Numbered from the stretch's first letter, positions 1 through 9,644 are shown. The stretch is 42,290 bases of DNA from Acinetobacter brisouii (GCF_008993995.1 NZ_BKNN01000019.1:1-42290), one strand, 5' to 3'. Notes: generated from the sequence alone by a model not told the origin. Numbers and translations are program-made.

Positions 1-126
1 GGTGACAACGTAGAAATGTCAGTAGAATTGATCCACCCAATCGCAATGGACCCAGGTCTACGTTTTGCGATCCGTGAAGGTGGTCGTACTGTAGGTGCTG
101 GTGTTGTTGCGAAAGTAACTGCATAA
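1..126 (+). CDS. tuf: Elongation factor Tu, C-terminal end (partial)
   Basis: This is the last 41 codons of EF-Tu, open at the left window edge and ending in TAA at 124-126. The visible peptide carries the family's C-terminal signature, including [16 protein letters not shown], from the last beta-barrel domain (domain 3), which contacts aminoacyl-tRNA. EF-Tu delivers aminoacyl-tRNA to the ribosomal A site as a GTP complex. A strong terminator follows directly, so this is the last gene of its transcription unit. Whether it is the tuf copy of the rpsL-rpsG-fusA-tuf operon cannot be seen, because the upstream genes lie outside the window. Confidence 0.97.
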
Positions 127-140
127 TCGCTGAAAAGTAA

Positions 141-167
141 AAAACGCTCCTTTGGAGCGTTTTTTTA
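141..167 (+). terminator. Rho-independent terminator after tuf
   Basis: An 8-bp inverted repeat, AACGCTCC / GGAGCGTT, with a TTT loop is preceded by A residues and followed by a run of seven T. It starts 14 bases after the tuf stop codon, so it should end the tuf transcript. The A-rich left side could let it work weakly on the other strand. Confidence 0.9.
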
Positions 168-189
168 TGCCTGATGTTTATGAGTCACG

Positions 190-195
190 TATAAT
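190..195 (+). promoter_or_regulatory. Candidate -10 box for rimI
   Basis: A perfect TATAAT lies 13-18 bases before the first ATG of the rimI frame. Transcription from it would start close to position 202. The first ATG (208) would then be nearly leaderless and the second (223) would have a leader of about 20 bases. No clear -35 hexamer stands at the usual distance, so the call rests on the -10 alone. Confidence 0.45.
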
Positions 196-222
196 TTCAA
201 AAAATAGATGAGTTTTCTTAAT

Positions 223-684
223 ATGATACGTTTAATGCAGTCTGCTGATATTGCGCGTGTTTATCAGATTGAAGCGGCTGTACAAAGCCATCCTTGGACA
301 GAGAAACAATTTCGAGAAGCACAAGAAAATTATCAATGTACAGTGATTGAAAAGTCTGGACAGGTTGTTGGTTTCTGTATTTTACAACCTGTGCTTGATG
401 AAGCTAATTTATTGTTGATGGCGATTGACCCGAAAATGCAGGGAAAAGGTTTGGGCTTTCAGCTATTAGAACAGTCGATGGATTTGTTAAAAAATCATCC
501 AGTTCAGATTTTTCTAGAAGTTCGTGAAAGTAATATCGCTGCGATTAAGTTATATGAAAAATCAGGGTTTCATCAGATTGATATTCGTAAAAATTATTAT
601 CCTGTTGCTGAGGGTGGACGAGAACATGCCATCATCATGGTGAAGAGCTGTAGTGATGATTTTGCAGCATTATTTTCTACTTAA
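223..684 (+). CDS. rimI: Ribosomal protein S18-alanine N-acetyltransferase-like GNAT protein
   Basis: This small single-domain GNAT acetyltransferase has about 153 residues. It shows the acetyl-CoA pyrophosphate-binding motif QGKGLGFQLL after the stretch LLLMAIDP, then the RimI-like segment FLEVRESNIAAIKLYEKSGF and the late RKNYYP motif. RimI acetylates the N-terminal alanine of ribosomal protein bS18. The start at 223 (MIRLMQSADI) is preferred because it begins at the conserved GNAT strand, but an ATG at 208 would add five residues, and neither has a good Shine-Dalgarno sequence. It stands alone after the tuf terminator. Its stop codon overlaps the end of the convergent arginyltransferase gene by 8 bases. 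Other GNAT substrates are possible, but the motif set fits RimI well. Confidence 0.82.
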   Translation: MIRLMQSADIARVYQIEAAVQSHPWTEKQFREAQENYQCTVIEKSGQVVGFCILQPVLDEANLLLMAIDPKMQGKGLGFQLLEQSMDLLKNHPVQIFLEVRESNIAAIKLYEKSGFHQIDIRKNYYPVAEGGREHAIIMVKSCSDDFAALFST

Positions 685-1489
685 TCATGTTGTTCCATTC
701 TGATGATAATGTTGTCATGAGGGATGTTCCAAGGTGATCAATTTCTTGCTCGCTTAATGCACGATTTAAACGTCGCCATTGCCCATCAATCAGAACTTCA
801 AAAGGAATATACTGGGATTTGTAATTCATTTTTTTTGAATGGGGAACCCAGTAGCCCAAATAAACGTAATCTAGCCCAAGTGCTTTGGCATATTCAATTT
901 GTTTGAGAATAGCAAAGACACCAAGAGATCGACGATGCTCATCAGGTTCAAAAAATGTATATACTGCCGATAAACCATCATCAAGCATATCGCAAGTAGA
1001 AACGCTGAGTAGTTTTTGGTCTTTCCAGAGTTCTAAAAAGAAGCTATCAGTGCAGCTATGCATTAAAAATTTATCAAATTGATCAATACTAGGTGGAAAC
1101 ATGTCTCCATCATGATGTCTGAGATTGATATAACGCTCATACAAATCATAATGAATTGATGTCGCATTCTCTGTACGAATAATCCGTAAATGGAGGTCTT
1201 GATTGCGTTTCCATGCCTTTTTTTGAGCACTACTCATTTCAAAGTGATTGACTGGAATACGGCAGGATAAGCATTGTCGGCATAAATGACATTCAGGACG
1301 ATAGACAAAATCACCACTGCGTCGAAAGCCCGAACGGGATAACTCAGAAAGTGTGACAACATCGATACGCTGGGCGGGATCTAAAAATACCATGCGTGCT
1401 GATTTATGATCCAGATAACTACAGTCATGTGGAGGGGTAATATAATATTGTAGTTCGTTTAAAGGTGACTTCGGATGGTATGAATTCAT
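677..1489 (-). CDS. bpt: Aspartate/glutamate leucyltransferase (Bpt / Ate1 family)
   Basis: This is a bacterial homologue of arginyl-tRNA-protein transferase. Bpt enzymes move leucine from Leu-tRNA onto proteins with N-terminal Asp or Glu, creating an N-degron read by ClpS and degraded by ClpAP. The N-terminal half has the cysteine cluster YRPECHLCRQCLSCRIPV, and the C-terminal half is the GNAT-like transferase fold (for example GLDYVYLGYWVPHSKKMNYK). Length is about 270 residues, normal for the family. The start at 1489 (MNSYHPKSPL) is chosen because an AGGAG lies 11 bases before it; the GTG at 1501 overlaps that AGGAG and is unlikely. It lies 24 bases downstream of aat on the same strand, so the two N-end-rule transferases probably form one operon. 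The 3' end overlaps rimI by 8 bases. Confidence 0.92.
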   Translation of the reverse strand: MNSYHPKSPLNELQYYITPPHDCSYLDHKSARMVFLDPAQRIDVVTLSELSRSGFRRSGDFVYRPECHLCRQCLSCRIPVNHFEMSSAQKKAWKRNQDLHLRIIRTENATSIHYDLYERYINLRHHDGDMFPPSIDQFDKFLMHSCTDSFFLELWKDQKLLSVSTCDMLDDGLSAVYTFFEPDEHRRSLGVFAILKQIEYAKALGLDYVYLGYWVPHSKKMNYKSQYIPFEVLIDGQWRRLNRALSEQEIDHLGTSLMTTLSSEWNNMIK

Positions 1490-1513
1490 ATCAAGCGTCA
1501 CTCCTGAACATGC

Positions 1514-2251
1514 TTATTTCTTTAATAATTGTTGATTTAACGCAACCTCTTTAGATGAAAATACACTGTCTTGATAGCTTTTCCAATCAATACTAGGTCG
1601 TTTTATAACATCTTGTAACGATTTTAGATAATCTTCTCGTGAAATGGTACTCGCACCTAAGCTCATCAGATGATCATTGACCAACTGGCAGTCAATCCAC
1701 GGTAAATTTTGTTCACGACCAATGAGCATCAAAGTAAAAAATGCCATTTTGGAGACATCAGTCGCTTGGCTAAACATCGATTCACCAAAACAGCCATGCC
1801 CAATGTGTAAGCCATAAAGACCACCCACTAATTTTTCCTGATCTGCCCACACTTCTATGCTGTAACCATAACCGAGTGTAAACATTTGGCAGTAGCTTTG
1901 AATAATATCTTCACTAATCCAAGTGTCATTGGCATATTGACGGGGTAGGGAGCAGCGTCGAATCACTTGTTCAAAAGCATGATTAATCGTGATTTTATAA
2001 TCATGCTTTTTCATGGTACGAAGTAAGGATTTACTTGGATGATAGTCTTGTGGGCGAATGATGCAGCGCGGTTCTGGACTCCACCAACAAATAGGCTCAC
2101 CTTCATTAAACCATGGAAATAGTCCATGACTGTAGGCTTCAAATAAAGTGGCAGGTTTAAGATCGCCACCAATGCAGATCAAACCATGACCATCTGGATC
2201 ATGCTGAATCGGATTTGGAAAAATATACTCAGAATCTGGAAGTTGAGGCAT
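1514..2251 (-). CDS. aat: Leucyl/phenylalanyl-tRNA--protein transferase
   Basis: Aat transfers Leu or Phe from aminoacyl-tRNA to the N-terminus of proteins beginning with Arg or Lys, marking them for ClpS/ClpAP. The 245-residue sequence has family hallmarks: [20 protein letters not shown] near the N-terminus, then [20 protein letters not shown] and PEPRCII. The central part contains [19 protein letters not shown], followed by [18 protein letters not shown]. Length is typical (about 230-250). The ATG at 2251 has only a weak ribosome binding site. A terminator-like hairpin separates it from the upstream trxB, so aat-bpt either have their own promoter in the 86-base gap or depend on readthrough. 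Confidence 0.95.
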   Translation of the reverse strand: MPQLPDSEYIFPNPIQHDPDGHGLICIGGDLKPATLFEAYSHGLFPWFNEGEPICWWSPEPRCIIRPQDYHPSKSLLRTMKKHDYKITINHAFEQVIRRCSLPRQYANDTWISEDIIQSYCQMFTLGYGYSIEVWADQEKLVGGLYGLHIGHGCFGESMFSQATDVSKMAFFTLMLIGREQNLPWIDCQLVNDHLMSLGASTISREDYLKSLQDVIKRPSIDWKSYQDSVFSSKEVALNQQLLKK

Positions 2252-2295
2252 TGTTGTGTCAATAAATTACTAGAATTTAGTTGAAACGCTGACAT

Positions 2296-2326
2296 AAAAA
2301 AAGCCGTATGGCTACGGCTTTTTTAG
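2296..2326 (-). terminator. Terminator between trxB and aat
   Basis: An 8-bp inverted repeat, AAGCCGTA / TACGGCTT, with a 4-base loop is flanked by runs of A on the left and T on the right, so it can end transcription in either direction. It lies just after the trxB stop on the minus strand and before aat. Confidence 0.85.
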
Positions 2327-2337
2327 ATATCTTGGTA

Positions 2338-3324
<987 letters not shown>

Positions 3325-3401
3325 TTATACGTGAAAGCAGGGTAATTGTGTGTTCGATCAATGTCGATAATATTGATCATCTAAATCGATTTGAGCTATA
3401 T

Positions 3402-3427
3402 AGAATGCTACAAACATGCAGCATTCT
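3402..3427. promoter_or_regulatory. Perfect 8-bp dyad in the trxB-ftsK intergenic region
   Basis: AGAATGCT, ten bases, then AGCATTCT form a perfect inverted repeat between the divergent trxB and ftsK genes. It is not followed by a T run, so a binding site for a dimeric regulator is more likely than a terminator. The 3289-3536 gap is otherwise AT-rich and must hold both promoters; I could not fix either with confidence. Confidence 0.35.
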
Positions 3428-3536
3428 GTTGCACCTTTTTTTGCTAAACAAGTGCATAATATAAATATTTATGAATTGAAAAACAGTTTCTTGCTGATTT
3501 TCAACTGGCTATAGTTTTTCAGATACAGGACAGTAT

Positions 3537-6416
3537 ATGACTGCGGTGTCGAGTGTTTATGCACAGCGCTTAATTATTACCTTATTTTTGGTATCATTTG
3601 GGATTTACCTGTTCTTGGCAACAGTCACTTATACGCCATTTGATCCAGGCTGGATGCATATTTCAAGCGATACCCAACAGGTGTCTAATGCGAGCGGCGT
3701 TGCAGGGGCGTGGATTGCAGATTTACTTTTTGGTTTCTTGGGTTGGGCAAGTTTATTGCTGCCGATTTTCTTATTTTTAGAAGCAATACAAGTTTGGTGG
3801 CCACATAGTTTTCTGAATCGACCTTTCCGTTATGCTGCACAGTTCTTTATGCTGTTGACTACTGCAAGCCTATTGTTCTTATTTTGGCAAGTTCCAAGCG
3901 ATGCTTTAGATAACTCCTCTGGAGGCATTATTGGCTACGAGTTAGGTGAAAGTTTATCGCAGTTAATGACTGTATATGGTGCAAGTGCATTTTTGATGAT
4001 TCTATGGGGTGTTTTATTTACCTTTGCATTTGGTGTACGTTGGAATCGAACATGGGCAACTCTAAAAGCAACACCGAAGTATCTTGAAGATTTGTTTTAT
4101 CGTAATGTCCCTGAGAGTGAAGCGGATTATGATTTGACCACCAAGTCGCCTGCACAAGCGACAGTGACCAAGAAAATTATTGCCCAAGCACCAGCGAGTG
4201 ATGTTGAAGAGAAGCCAGTTCTAACAGCACAAAATTTAACGGTTGATCCTGCTGCTGAGCGTTTATTGGACGCGTTAGCAATACAAGATCAGTCCAAATC
4301 TGAAATACCTGTATTGTCTGAACAAGATTTTGAAAAAACCTTAGCAAAAGCACATGACCTGACTCAGCCCAAAGATCGAGTTGTACCCACAGGTGAGGTT
4401 TGGCGTGCTTTAGAGCTAGACAAAAATGAACAGCAACAGCAAGAGATTGATGCATTATTGCAAGCTGCTGAGGAAGAACAGACAGCGAAAACATCAAAAC
4501 AGCATTTTCAACACGTTGTCCAATCTACAGAATCATCATCAAAAATAGACTGGAACAATGACCAAACCTTTGATGATTTGTTGCAAAAAACAGGAGAAGC
4601 TGCCTCTGTAGATAGCACGGTAAAGCATTTACTAGAACATGATGAAATTGCGGATATTGAAAAATTATTGGCAATGGATGCCAACACACCTGAACCGATA
4701 CCCCAACCACGTCGTGCAGAAAGTTATGCGCAGTCTTCTGCATTTGTAAAAGCACAGATCAAAACAACATTAGAAACACAACCCAATTTATCAAAAGAAG
4801 AATTTATTGAAGCTTGGCAGGAAACAGCGGGAAAGCCTCAACCCGAAGATGAATTTGATTTTGATGCACCACTGACCGATACAGCGGGTCGACCAATGTC
4901 ACGCGCTATGCAGGTTGCAGAAAAGCGTAAACATCTTTCTCCACTTCCGAGTGAAGACTTGCTTGATCGGGTAGATCCCAATAAGAAAATTAACTTTACC
5001 GCTGAGCAACTAGCACGGTTATCTGAGCTATTGGAAATTAAATTACAAGAATTTAATGTCAAAGCGAAGGTGATTGAGGCACAACCGGGCCCTGTGGTGA
5101 CGCGTTTTGAGCTTGACTTGGCACCTGGAGTCAAAGCTTCTAAAGTGACCAATATTTCCCGTGATTTGGCGCGTTCTATGTCGATGGCATCGGTACGTGT
5201 TGTGGAAGTCATTCCTGGTAAGCCATATATCGGCATTGAAGTGCCGAATAGTGCCCGCGAAATGGTGCGTTTAATTGAATTGTTAGACACCCCAACTTAT
5301 CGTGATCCAAATGGCTTAATTAGCATGGCGATGGGTAAAGATATTTCGGGGAATCCTGTTCTAACCGATCTCGCTAAAGCACCGCATATGTTGGTTGCAG
5401 GAACGACAGGTTCGGGTAAATCTGTTGCAGTGAACTCGATGATTTTGTCGATGTTGCTCAAATATAAGCCTGAACAACTGCGCTTGATTTTGATTGATCC
5501 AAAACAACTTGAACTTGCCAACTATAACGATATTCCCCATTTGTTGACGCCTGTGGTGACCGACATGAAAGATGCAGTCAGCGCATTGAACTGGTGTGTC
5601 AATGAAATGGAACGCCGCTATAAGCTGATGTCTTTCCTGAAAATTCGTAAAATTACCGATTACAACCGTAAGGTTGAAGAGGCATTAGAACGTGGAGAAG
5701 ACCTGATTGATCCAACATGGAAACCAACTGACTCTGCAACCCAAGAACGCGCACCGCGTTTGCAACCTTTGCCAATGATTGTGATTGTGGCAGATGAGTT
5801 TGCAGACATGATCATGCAAGTTGGTAAAAAAGCTGAAGAAATGATTACTCGTCTGGCACAAAAATCACGTGCAGCAGGGATTCACTTATTGCTTGCGACA
5901 CAGCGTCCATCGGTCGATGTGATTACAGGTTTGATTAAAGCCAACATTCCAACCCGTGTGGCGTTACGTGTGAACTCAAAAATTGACTCTCGTACCATCT
6001 TGGATGCTGGTGGGGCAGAAGATCTATTGGGACATGGTGACATGCTATTTCTTGGACCAGGTAAGATTGAACCTGAGCGTGTGCATGGGGCTTTCATTAG
6101 TGATGATGAAGTGAACCGTATTTGTGATGCTTGGCGTGAACGCGGTTCTCCAAATTATGTTGATGAAATTCTGACCCCTTACGATGAAGAACCAACCAAT
6201 CGTGGTTTTGAAGAGGGAGATGCTAGCCCAGATCGTGATGTACTGTATGATCAAGCAGTTGCATTTGTCTTGGAAACACGTAAGGCATCGACGTCCTCTT
6301 TGCAACGTAAGTTTAGTCTAGGTTATAACCGTGCGGCTCGCTTGATTGATACCATGGAAGAAAATGGAATTGTCAGTGCAATGGGACCAAATGGAAAACG
6401 TGATATTTTGGTTTAA
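3537..6416 (+). CDS. ftsK: DNA translocase FtsK
   Basis: FtsK is a septum-anchored hexameric ATPase that pumps DNA toward dif/XerCD during division. The 959-residue protein has an N-terminal membrane domain in roughly the first 180 residues (several hydrophobic segments), an acidic and Gln-rich linker to about 440, and a C-terminal motor. The motor shows Walker A GTTGSGKS at about 622-629, LILIDPKQLEL, Walker B MIVIVADEFADMI near 746-758 and LLLATQRPSVDVITG. The last 45 residues are the winged-helix gamma domain that reads KOPS sites (TSSLQRKFSLGYNRAARLID). The linker is shorter than in E. coli FtsK (1329 residues), as in many gammaproteobacteria. An AGGA stands just before the ATG. It appears monocistronic, ending at a terminator. 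Confidence 0.97.
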   Translation: MTAVSSVYAQRLIITLFLVSFGIYLFLATVTYTPFDPGWMHISSDTQQVSNASGVAGAWIADLLFGFLGWASLLLPIFLFLEAIQVWWPHSFLNRPFRYAAQFFMLLTTASLLFLFWQVPSDALDNSSGGIIGYELGESLSQLMTVYGASAFLMILWGVLFTFAFGVRWNRTWATLKATPKYLEDLFYRNVPESEADYDLTTKSPAQATVTKKIIAQAPASDVEEKPVLTAQNLTVDPAAERLLDALAIQDQSKSEIPVLSEQDFEKTLAKAHDLTQPKDRVVPTGEVWRALELDKNEQQQQEIDALLQAAEEEQTAKTSKQHFQHVVQSTESSSKIDWNNDQTFDDLLQKTGEAASVDSTVKHLLEHDEIADIEKLLAMDANTPEPIPQPRRAESYAQSSAFVKAQIKTTLETQPNLSKEEFIEAWQETAGKPQPEDEFDFDAPLTDTAGRPMSRAMQVAEKRKHLSPLPSEDLLDRVDPNKKINFTAEQLARLSELLEIKLQEFNVKAKVIEAQPGPVVTRFELDLAPGVKASKVTNISRDLARSMSMASVRVVEVIPGKPYIGIEVPNSAREMVRLIELLDTPTYRDPNGLISMAMGKDISGNPVLTDLAKAPHMLVAGTTGSGKSVAVNSMILSMLLKYKPEQLRLILIDPKQLELANYNDIPHLLTPVVTDMKDAVSALNWCVNEMERRYKLMSFLKIRKITDYNRKVEEALERGEDLIDPTWKPTDSATQERAPRLQPLPMIVIVADEFADMIMQVGKKAEEMITRLAQKSRAAGIHLLLATQRPSVDVITGLIKANIPTRVALRVNSKIDSRTILDAGGAEDLLGHGDMLFLGPGKIEPERVHGAFISDDEVNRICDAWRERGSPNYVDEILTPYDEEPTNRGFEEGDASPDRDVLYDQAVAFVLETRKASTSSLQRKFSLGYNRAARLIDTMEENGIVSAMGPNGKRDILV

Positions 6417-6424
6417 GTGAATAT

Positions 6425-6459
6425 GAAAAAACCTAGCGAAATCGCTAGGTTTTTTTTCA
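6425..6459. terminator. Bidirectional terminator between ftsK and ppk2
   Basis: A long A-run, an 8-bp stem CCTAGCGA / TCGCTAGG with an AA loop, then eight T. Because A and T runs flank it symmetrically, it can stop transcripts from both convergent genes. Confidence 0.92.
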
Positions 6460-6460
6460 A

Positions 6461-7399
6461 TTAGTCCTCTGACACCGTCAAAAGATGTTCTTTAAACTGC
6501 GGATTTGGAATTAAAACAATTTGCTCATCGACTCTCTGTGTAAGCTTTTGGTTCTTATTGGGATAGTCCAATTTAGATAAGAAATAGCGAATACAGTTCA
6601 GGCGTGCGCGTTTTTTGTCATCTGATTTAATAATCGTCCAAGGTGCGTCACCCGTATGTGTATGGAAAAACATGTGATTTTTCGCATCGGTATAATCATC
6701 CCAACGATCGAGAGATTGAATATCAATCGGTGACAATTTCCAGTGTTTCAGTGGATCATCACGACGAGAAATAAAACGACGTAATTGTTCTTCACGACTC
6801 ACCGAAAACCAAAATTTGAATAGATGAATGCCACTGTTGACCAGCATGCGTTCTAATTCGGGTGTTTGGCGCATGAATTGTAAATAATCTTGCGGCTCAC
6901 AAAAGCCCATAACACGCTCTACACCTGCACGGTTGTACCAAGAGCGGTCAAAAAATACCATTTCACCTTTTGTTGGCAGATGTTCGATATAACGCTGAAA
7001 GTACCATTGTCCTGCTTCGGTAATGGTTGGTTTTTCTAGGGCAACCACGCGTGCGCCACGTGGGTTGAGGTGTTCCATAAAGCGTTTAATAGTGCCGCCT
7101 TTACCCGCAGCATCACGTCCTTCAAATAAACAAACAATACGTTGTCCTGTATCTTTCACCCAAGACTGAACTTTTAATAGCTCAATTTGTAACAGCTTCT
7201 TTTCTGCCTCATAAGCTTTACGTGATAAACGGGTGCGATAAGGGTAACTTTCAGGTAACTCAGCAGAATTAGAGTCTTCAGCAGATACGGTACCTTGATA
7301 CTCAAGCACAGCTTTGGAAAATATAGGTAAATTCTGAATTAAGTCTTGATCTGTTGTAGACACATCTTCATTGGGTTGGAGTTGATGGGCTGAGCTCAT
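6461..7399 (-). CDS. ppk2: Polyphosphate kinase 2 family protein
   Basis: PPK2 enzymes transfer phosphate between polyphosphate and nucleotides, mainly using polyphosphate to phosphorylate ADP or GDP. The core shows Walker A FEGRDAAGKGGTIKRF at about 92-107, the RGARVVAL segment, a lid region AGQWYFQRYIEHLP and Walker B MVFFDRSWYNRAGVERVMGF. The length (312 residues, with about 50 residues of non-conserved N-terminal extension) fits a single-domain class I PPK2. Whether the preferred acceptor is a mono- or diphosphate cannot be decided from the sequence alone. It follows the MocR regulator gene on the same strand after 69 bases and ends at the bidirectional terminator shared with ftsK. Confidence 0.9.
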   Translation of the reverse strand: MSSAHQLQPNEDVSTTDQDLIQNLPIFSKAVLEYQGTVSAEDSNSAELPESYPYRTRLSRKAYEAEKKLLQIELLKVQSWVKDTGQRIVCLFEGRDAAGKGGTIKRFMEHLNPRGARVVALEKPTITEAGQWYFQRYIEHLPTKGEMVFFDRSWYNRAGVERVMGFCEPQDYLQFMRQTPELERMLVNSGIHLFKFWFSVSREEQLRRFISRRDDPLKHWKLSPIDIQSLDRWDDYTDAKNHMFFHTHTGDAPWTIIKSDDKKRARLNCIRYFLSKLDYPNKNQKLTQRVDEQIVLIPNPQFKEHLLTVSED

Positions 7400-7468
7400 A
7401 GTTAGACTCTATTGTTGTTTGTTGTAATAAAAGCATGAGTTTAGCGCATTGTTTTTGGTTGTTGCAAA

Positions 7469-8908
7469 TCAACATACCGATAAAGCCAAGCCTGTTTGCT
7501 GATTGATCCAAGTGGCCAACTGTTGCAAAGCCGTTCTTACTTGGACTGTGAGTGGATGACCTGCATTGATGCGAATATAGTGATGATATTTATTATCCTC
7601 ACCAAAAATATTGCCTGGCACGATACTAATACTTTGACTTAAGGCAAATTGATAAAGCTCAAAGCCACTTAAATTTTGAGGGAGCTTTAACCAAAGCGCA
7701 TATCCTCCTTGTGGTATCTGTAACTCTACAGATAATTTGGCAAAAATTTCTGTAATGCACTGAACATAGTCCTGAACTTGTGACCATAACTTAGGGTGTA
7801 ACTGGTTTAAATGGCGACGATATCCACCACTAAAAATAAAATCTGCCAAACCTAATTGTAGAGGTGTATTGACAATAATATTATGTGCTAAAAGTTGGGA
7901 TCTGAGATGTTGTAGTACTTTGGGTAAACATAACCAGCCCACCCGATAGGCGCTTGAAAGGCTTTTAGAAACCGACCCGACCCAAATCACATAGCCTGCC
8001 TGATCCCAGTGTTTAATCGGTAAGGGGCGTTGTAATTCATATCCACATTCGCCATAAATATCATCTTCAATCATAAAACACTGATATTTTTCAGCCAATG
8101 CTGCAATCTGTGCCTTTTCTTGATGGGTTAGACAATAGCCAAGAGGATTTTGATAATTTGCAGTGAGTAGGCAGGCTTTGGCTTGACCTGTCTTTAAAAC
8201 CTGCTCCAAGCGTTCTAAATCAATTCCTTGATGATGTGCAGGAATTTCGATGACTTTGCGATTAAGATTCGCTAAAAGCTGCAACTGTCCATTAAACGTA
8301 GGCGTGGGTAAAATAATGCTATCGCCTATCTGAGTCAACGATTGAATAATGAGCATTAATGCCGCCATACAACCATTGGTAATAAAAATATCATCGTAGG
8401 CAATATGAATAGCATCTTCAGACCAGTGATCAACAAGTGCCTGCCGTAAACGAGGATGTCCCTGTCGATCACAATATAGAAAATCTTCAGGGCGGCTATG
8501 TTTTAAACTGCGTTGAATAGAGCGACGTAATGCTTCAATTGGAATGAGAGGGCTACCGAGTTGAATCGCTCCAAGATGGATCATTTGCGCTTGACTGGAA
8601 GCATCTTGAATTTGATTGTGTAGGTCAAGGCTTGAGATCTCGCGGCTAATCGATGGAAAGTCAATATAGTCTGTATGTGTGGTTTTAAGAGAGATGAGAG
8701 GCGCTTGTACAAAAAAGCCAGATTTTGCTTTTACATATACATGTCCTTGTGCTTCAAGCAACTCATAACAGGCTTGAGCAGTGCTTAAGCTAATCTGTTG
8801 TTGCTTTGCAAAACTTCGTAATGAAGGCAACTTGCAATGTGGACTGAGTTCACCAGTCAGAATTTTATGCCGAATTTGGCTGGCGATTTCCTGGTAACGA
8901 AAATGCAT
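7469..8908 (-). CDS. MocR-type transcriptional regulator (GntR wHTH fused to aminotransferase domain)
   Basis: The 479-residue protein has a GntR-type winged helix in roughly residues 5-70 (IASQIRHKILTGELSP, LPSLRSFAKQQQISLSTAQA), then a short linker and a full fold-type I aminotransferase domain. The expected PLP lysine lies in GSVSKSLSSAYRVGW at about 313, and the conserved arginine is near the C-terminus in YHHYIRINAG. MocR regulators bind PLP or an amino-acid adduct and control genes for vitamin B6, amine or amino-acid metabolism; the target here is unknown. PdxR is the best studied member, but no pdxST neighbour is present. It is divergent from a small lipoprotein gene, and a TATCTGTA direct repeat lies at and upstream of its start codon. 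Confidence 0.85.
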   Translation of the reverse strand: MHFRYQEIASQIRHKILTGELSPHCKLPSLRSFAKQQQISLSTAQACYELLEAQGHVYVKAKSGFFVQAPLISLKTTHTDYIDFPSISREISSLDLHNQIQDASSQAQMIHLGAIQLGSPLIPIEALRRSIQRSLKHSRPEDFLYCDRQGHPRLRQALVDHWSEDAIHIAYDDIFITNGCMAALMLIIQSLTQIGDSIILPTPTFNGQLQLLANLNRKVIEIPAHHQGIDLERLEQVLKTGQAKACLLTANYQNPLGYCLTHQEKAQIAALAEKYQCFMIEDDIYGECGYELQRPLPIKHWDQAGYVIWVGSVSKSLSSAYRVGWLCLPKVLQHLRSQLLAHNIIVNTPLQLGLADFIFSGGYRRHLNQLHPKLWSQVQDYVQCITEIFAKLSVELQIPQGGYALWLKLPQNLSGFELYQFALSQSISIVPGNIFGEDNKYHHYIRINAGHPLTVQVRTALQQLATWINQQTGLALSVC

Positions 8909-8944
8909 ATCTGTACTGCTTTTTTATAAAAAATTGTATCTGTA
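8908..8944. promoter_or_regulatory. TATCTGTA direct repeat, possible MocR operator
   Basis: The octamer TATCTGTA occurs at 8908-8915 and again at 8937-8944 in the same orientation, 29 bases apart start to start. One copy touches the MocR start codon and the other lies upstream. PdxR-type MocR proteins are known to bind direct repeats near their own gene, so autoregulation is plausible, though unproven. Confidence 0.35.
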
Positions 8945-9004
8945 TACCTTAACAGAATCTTCCTATGATGCATGAATAATTTGCTAATTATGGGGATCAA
9001 GGTA

Positions 9005-9322
9005 ATGAAAAGATTAATATTGGTTTTAGTCTGTTTGAGTATAGTGGGATGTACACAATCTAAATTGCGCAATGTTGCAGTATGCCAAAAAATGGCTGAA
9101 GGGTATTTAGATAGTCAGGCTGTAGGAACATATTATCTTGTGACAACGCAGCAGAAAGAACAAGGTGTGCGTTTATTTTATCGTTTGCAGCAGAGCTATA
9201 AGATAACTCAAACTGAACCTCGAGTCTTTCAGTGTATTGAGCAACCACAGGGGACATTTTTAAATATGATCCAAGATGGGGTGGCAAGAACGCTGATGAT
9301 TCTGCCGAAATCTGTAAAATAG
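9005..9322 (+). CDS. Small putative lipoprotein of unknown function
   Basis: I do not recognise this family. From the ATG at 9005 the protein has 105 residues and begins with a lipoprotein signal, MKRLILVLVCLSIVGC, whose lipobox IVGC puts the acylated cysteine at 16. The residue after it is Thr rather than Asp, so outer-membrane sorting would be expected. The mature part has two more cysteines (VAVCQKMAEG and VFQCIEQPQG) that could form a disulfide, and no transmembrane segment. An upstream in-frame ATG at 8972 would put 11 residues before the signal and spoil it. The gene is divergent from the MocR regulator and ends inside its own terminator hairpin. Confidence 0.72.
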   Translation: MKRLILVLVCLSIVGCTQSKLRNVAVCQKMAEGYLDSQAVGTYYLVTTQQKEQGVRLFYRLQQSYKITQTEPRVFQCIEQPQGTFLNMIQDGVARTLMILPKSVK

Positions 9323-9346
9323 CCTGCATCATGCAGGCTATTTTTA
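9315..9346. terminator. Terminator overlapping the lipoprotein stop codon
   Basis: AAAATAGCCTGCA / TGCAGGCTATTTT form a 13-bp stem with a 2-3 base loop, and T residues follow. The TAG stop at 9320-9322 is inside the left arm. The symmetry suggests it also ends transcripts of the convergent gene at 9357-9644. Confidence 0.88.
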
Positions 9347-9356
9347 TGGATCTTGG

Positions 9357-9644
9357 TTAGGCAAATTTTGCCAGTACAGCAAGAAATTCAGCAGAATGAC
9401 GAGGGAACTGAGCAATTACCTCGTGGATGCGTTGACCTTGAGGGTTGGTTGCATTGATATCGCGACCATCTGCAACAAACTGAGTCAATAAGCGCTCAAA
9501 ATCGTGAGGACGCATGTGTTTATATGCATTGTACAGTACATGAAAATCAGCACTTGTACCTTCTGGAGGTAAATGATTCAAGTAGGCAAATACACGCTCA
9601 TCTGACCATTCTTCATTGAAAGTTGCTGGCTGTGAAAATGCCAT
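9357..9644 (-). CDS. Small conserved protein, possibly PA4642 family
   Basis: This is a 95-residue soluble protein with no signal peptide or membrane segment. The sequence (for example DERVFAYLNHLPPEG, then FHVLYNAYKHMRPHDFERLL) looks helical. From memory it resembles the PA4642 family found in Pseudomonas and Acinetobacter, whose function is unknown; I hold this only moderately. The segment DGRDINATNPQGQRIHEVIA resembles the end of an ankyrin-like repeat. The start is well supported by GAGGAG six bases before ATG. It lies downstream of minE but is separated by a terminator-like hairpin, so it probably has its own promoter. Confidence 0.7.
   Translation of the reverse strand: MAFSQPATFNEEWSDERVFAYLNHLPPEGTSADFHVLYNAYKHMRPHDFERLLTQFVADGRDINATNPQGQRIHEVIAQFPRHSAEFLAVLAKFA

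Noticed and set aside
4838-5290. A 150-codon open frame on the minus strand inside ftsK
   Set aside because: It lies fully antisense to the conserved FtsK motor-domain start; it has low-complexity Ser-rich sequence and no ribosome binding site, as expected of a shadow frame.
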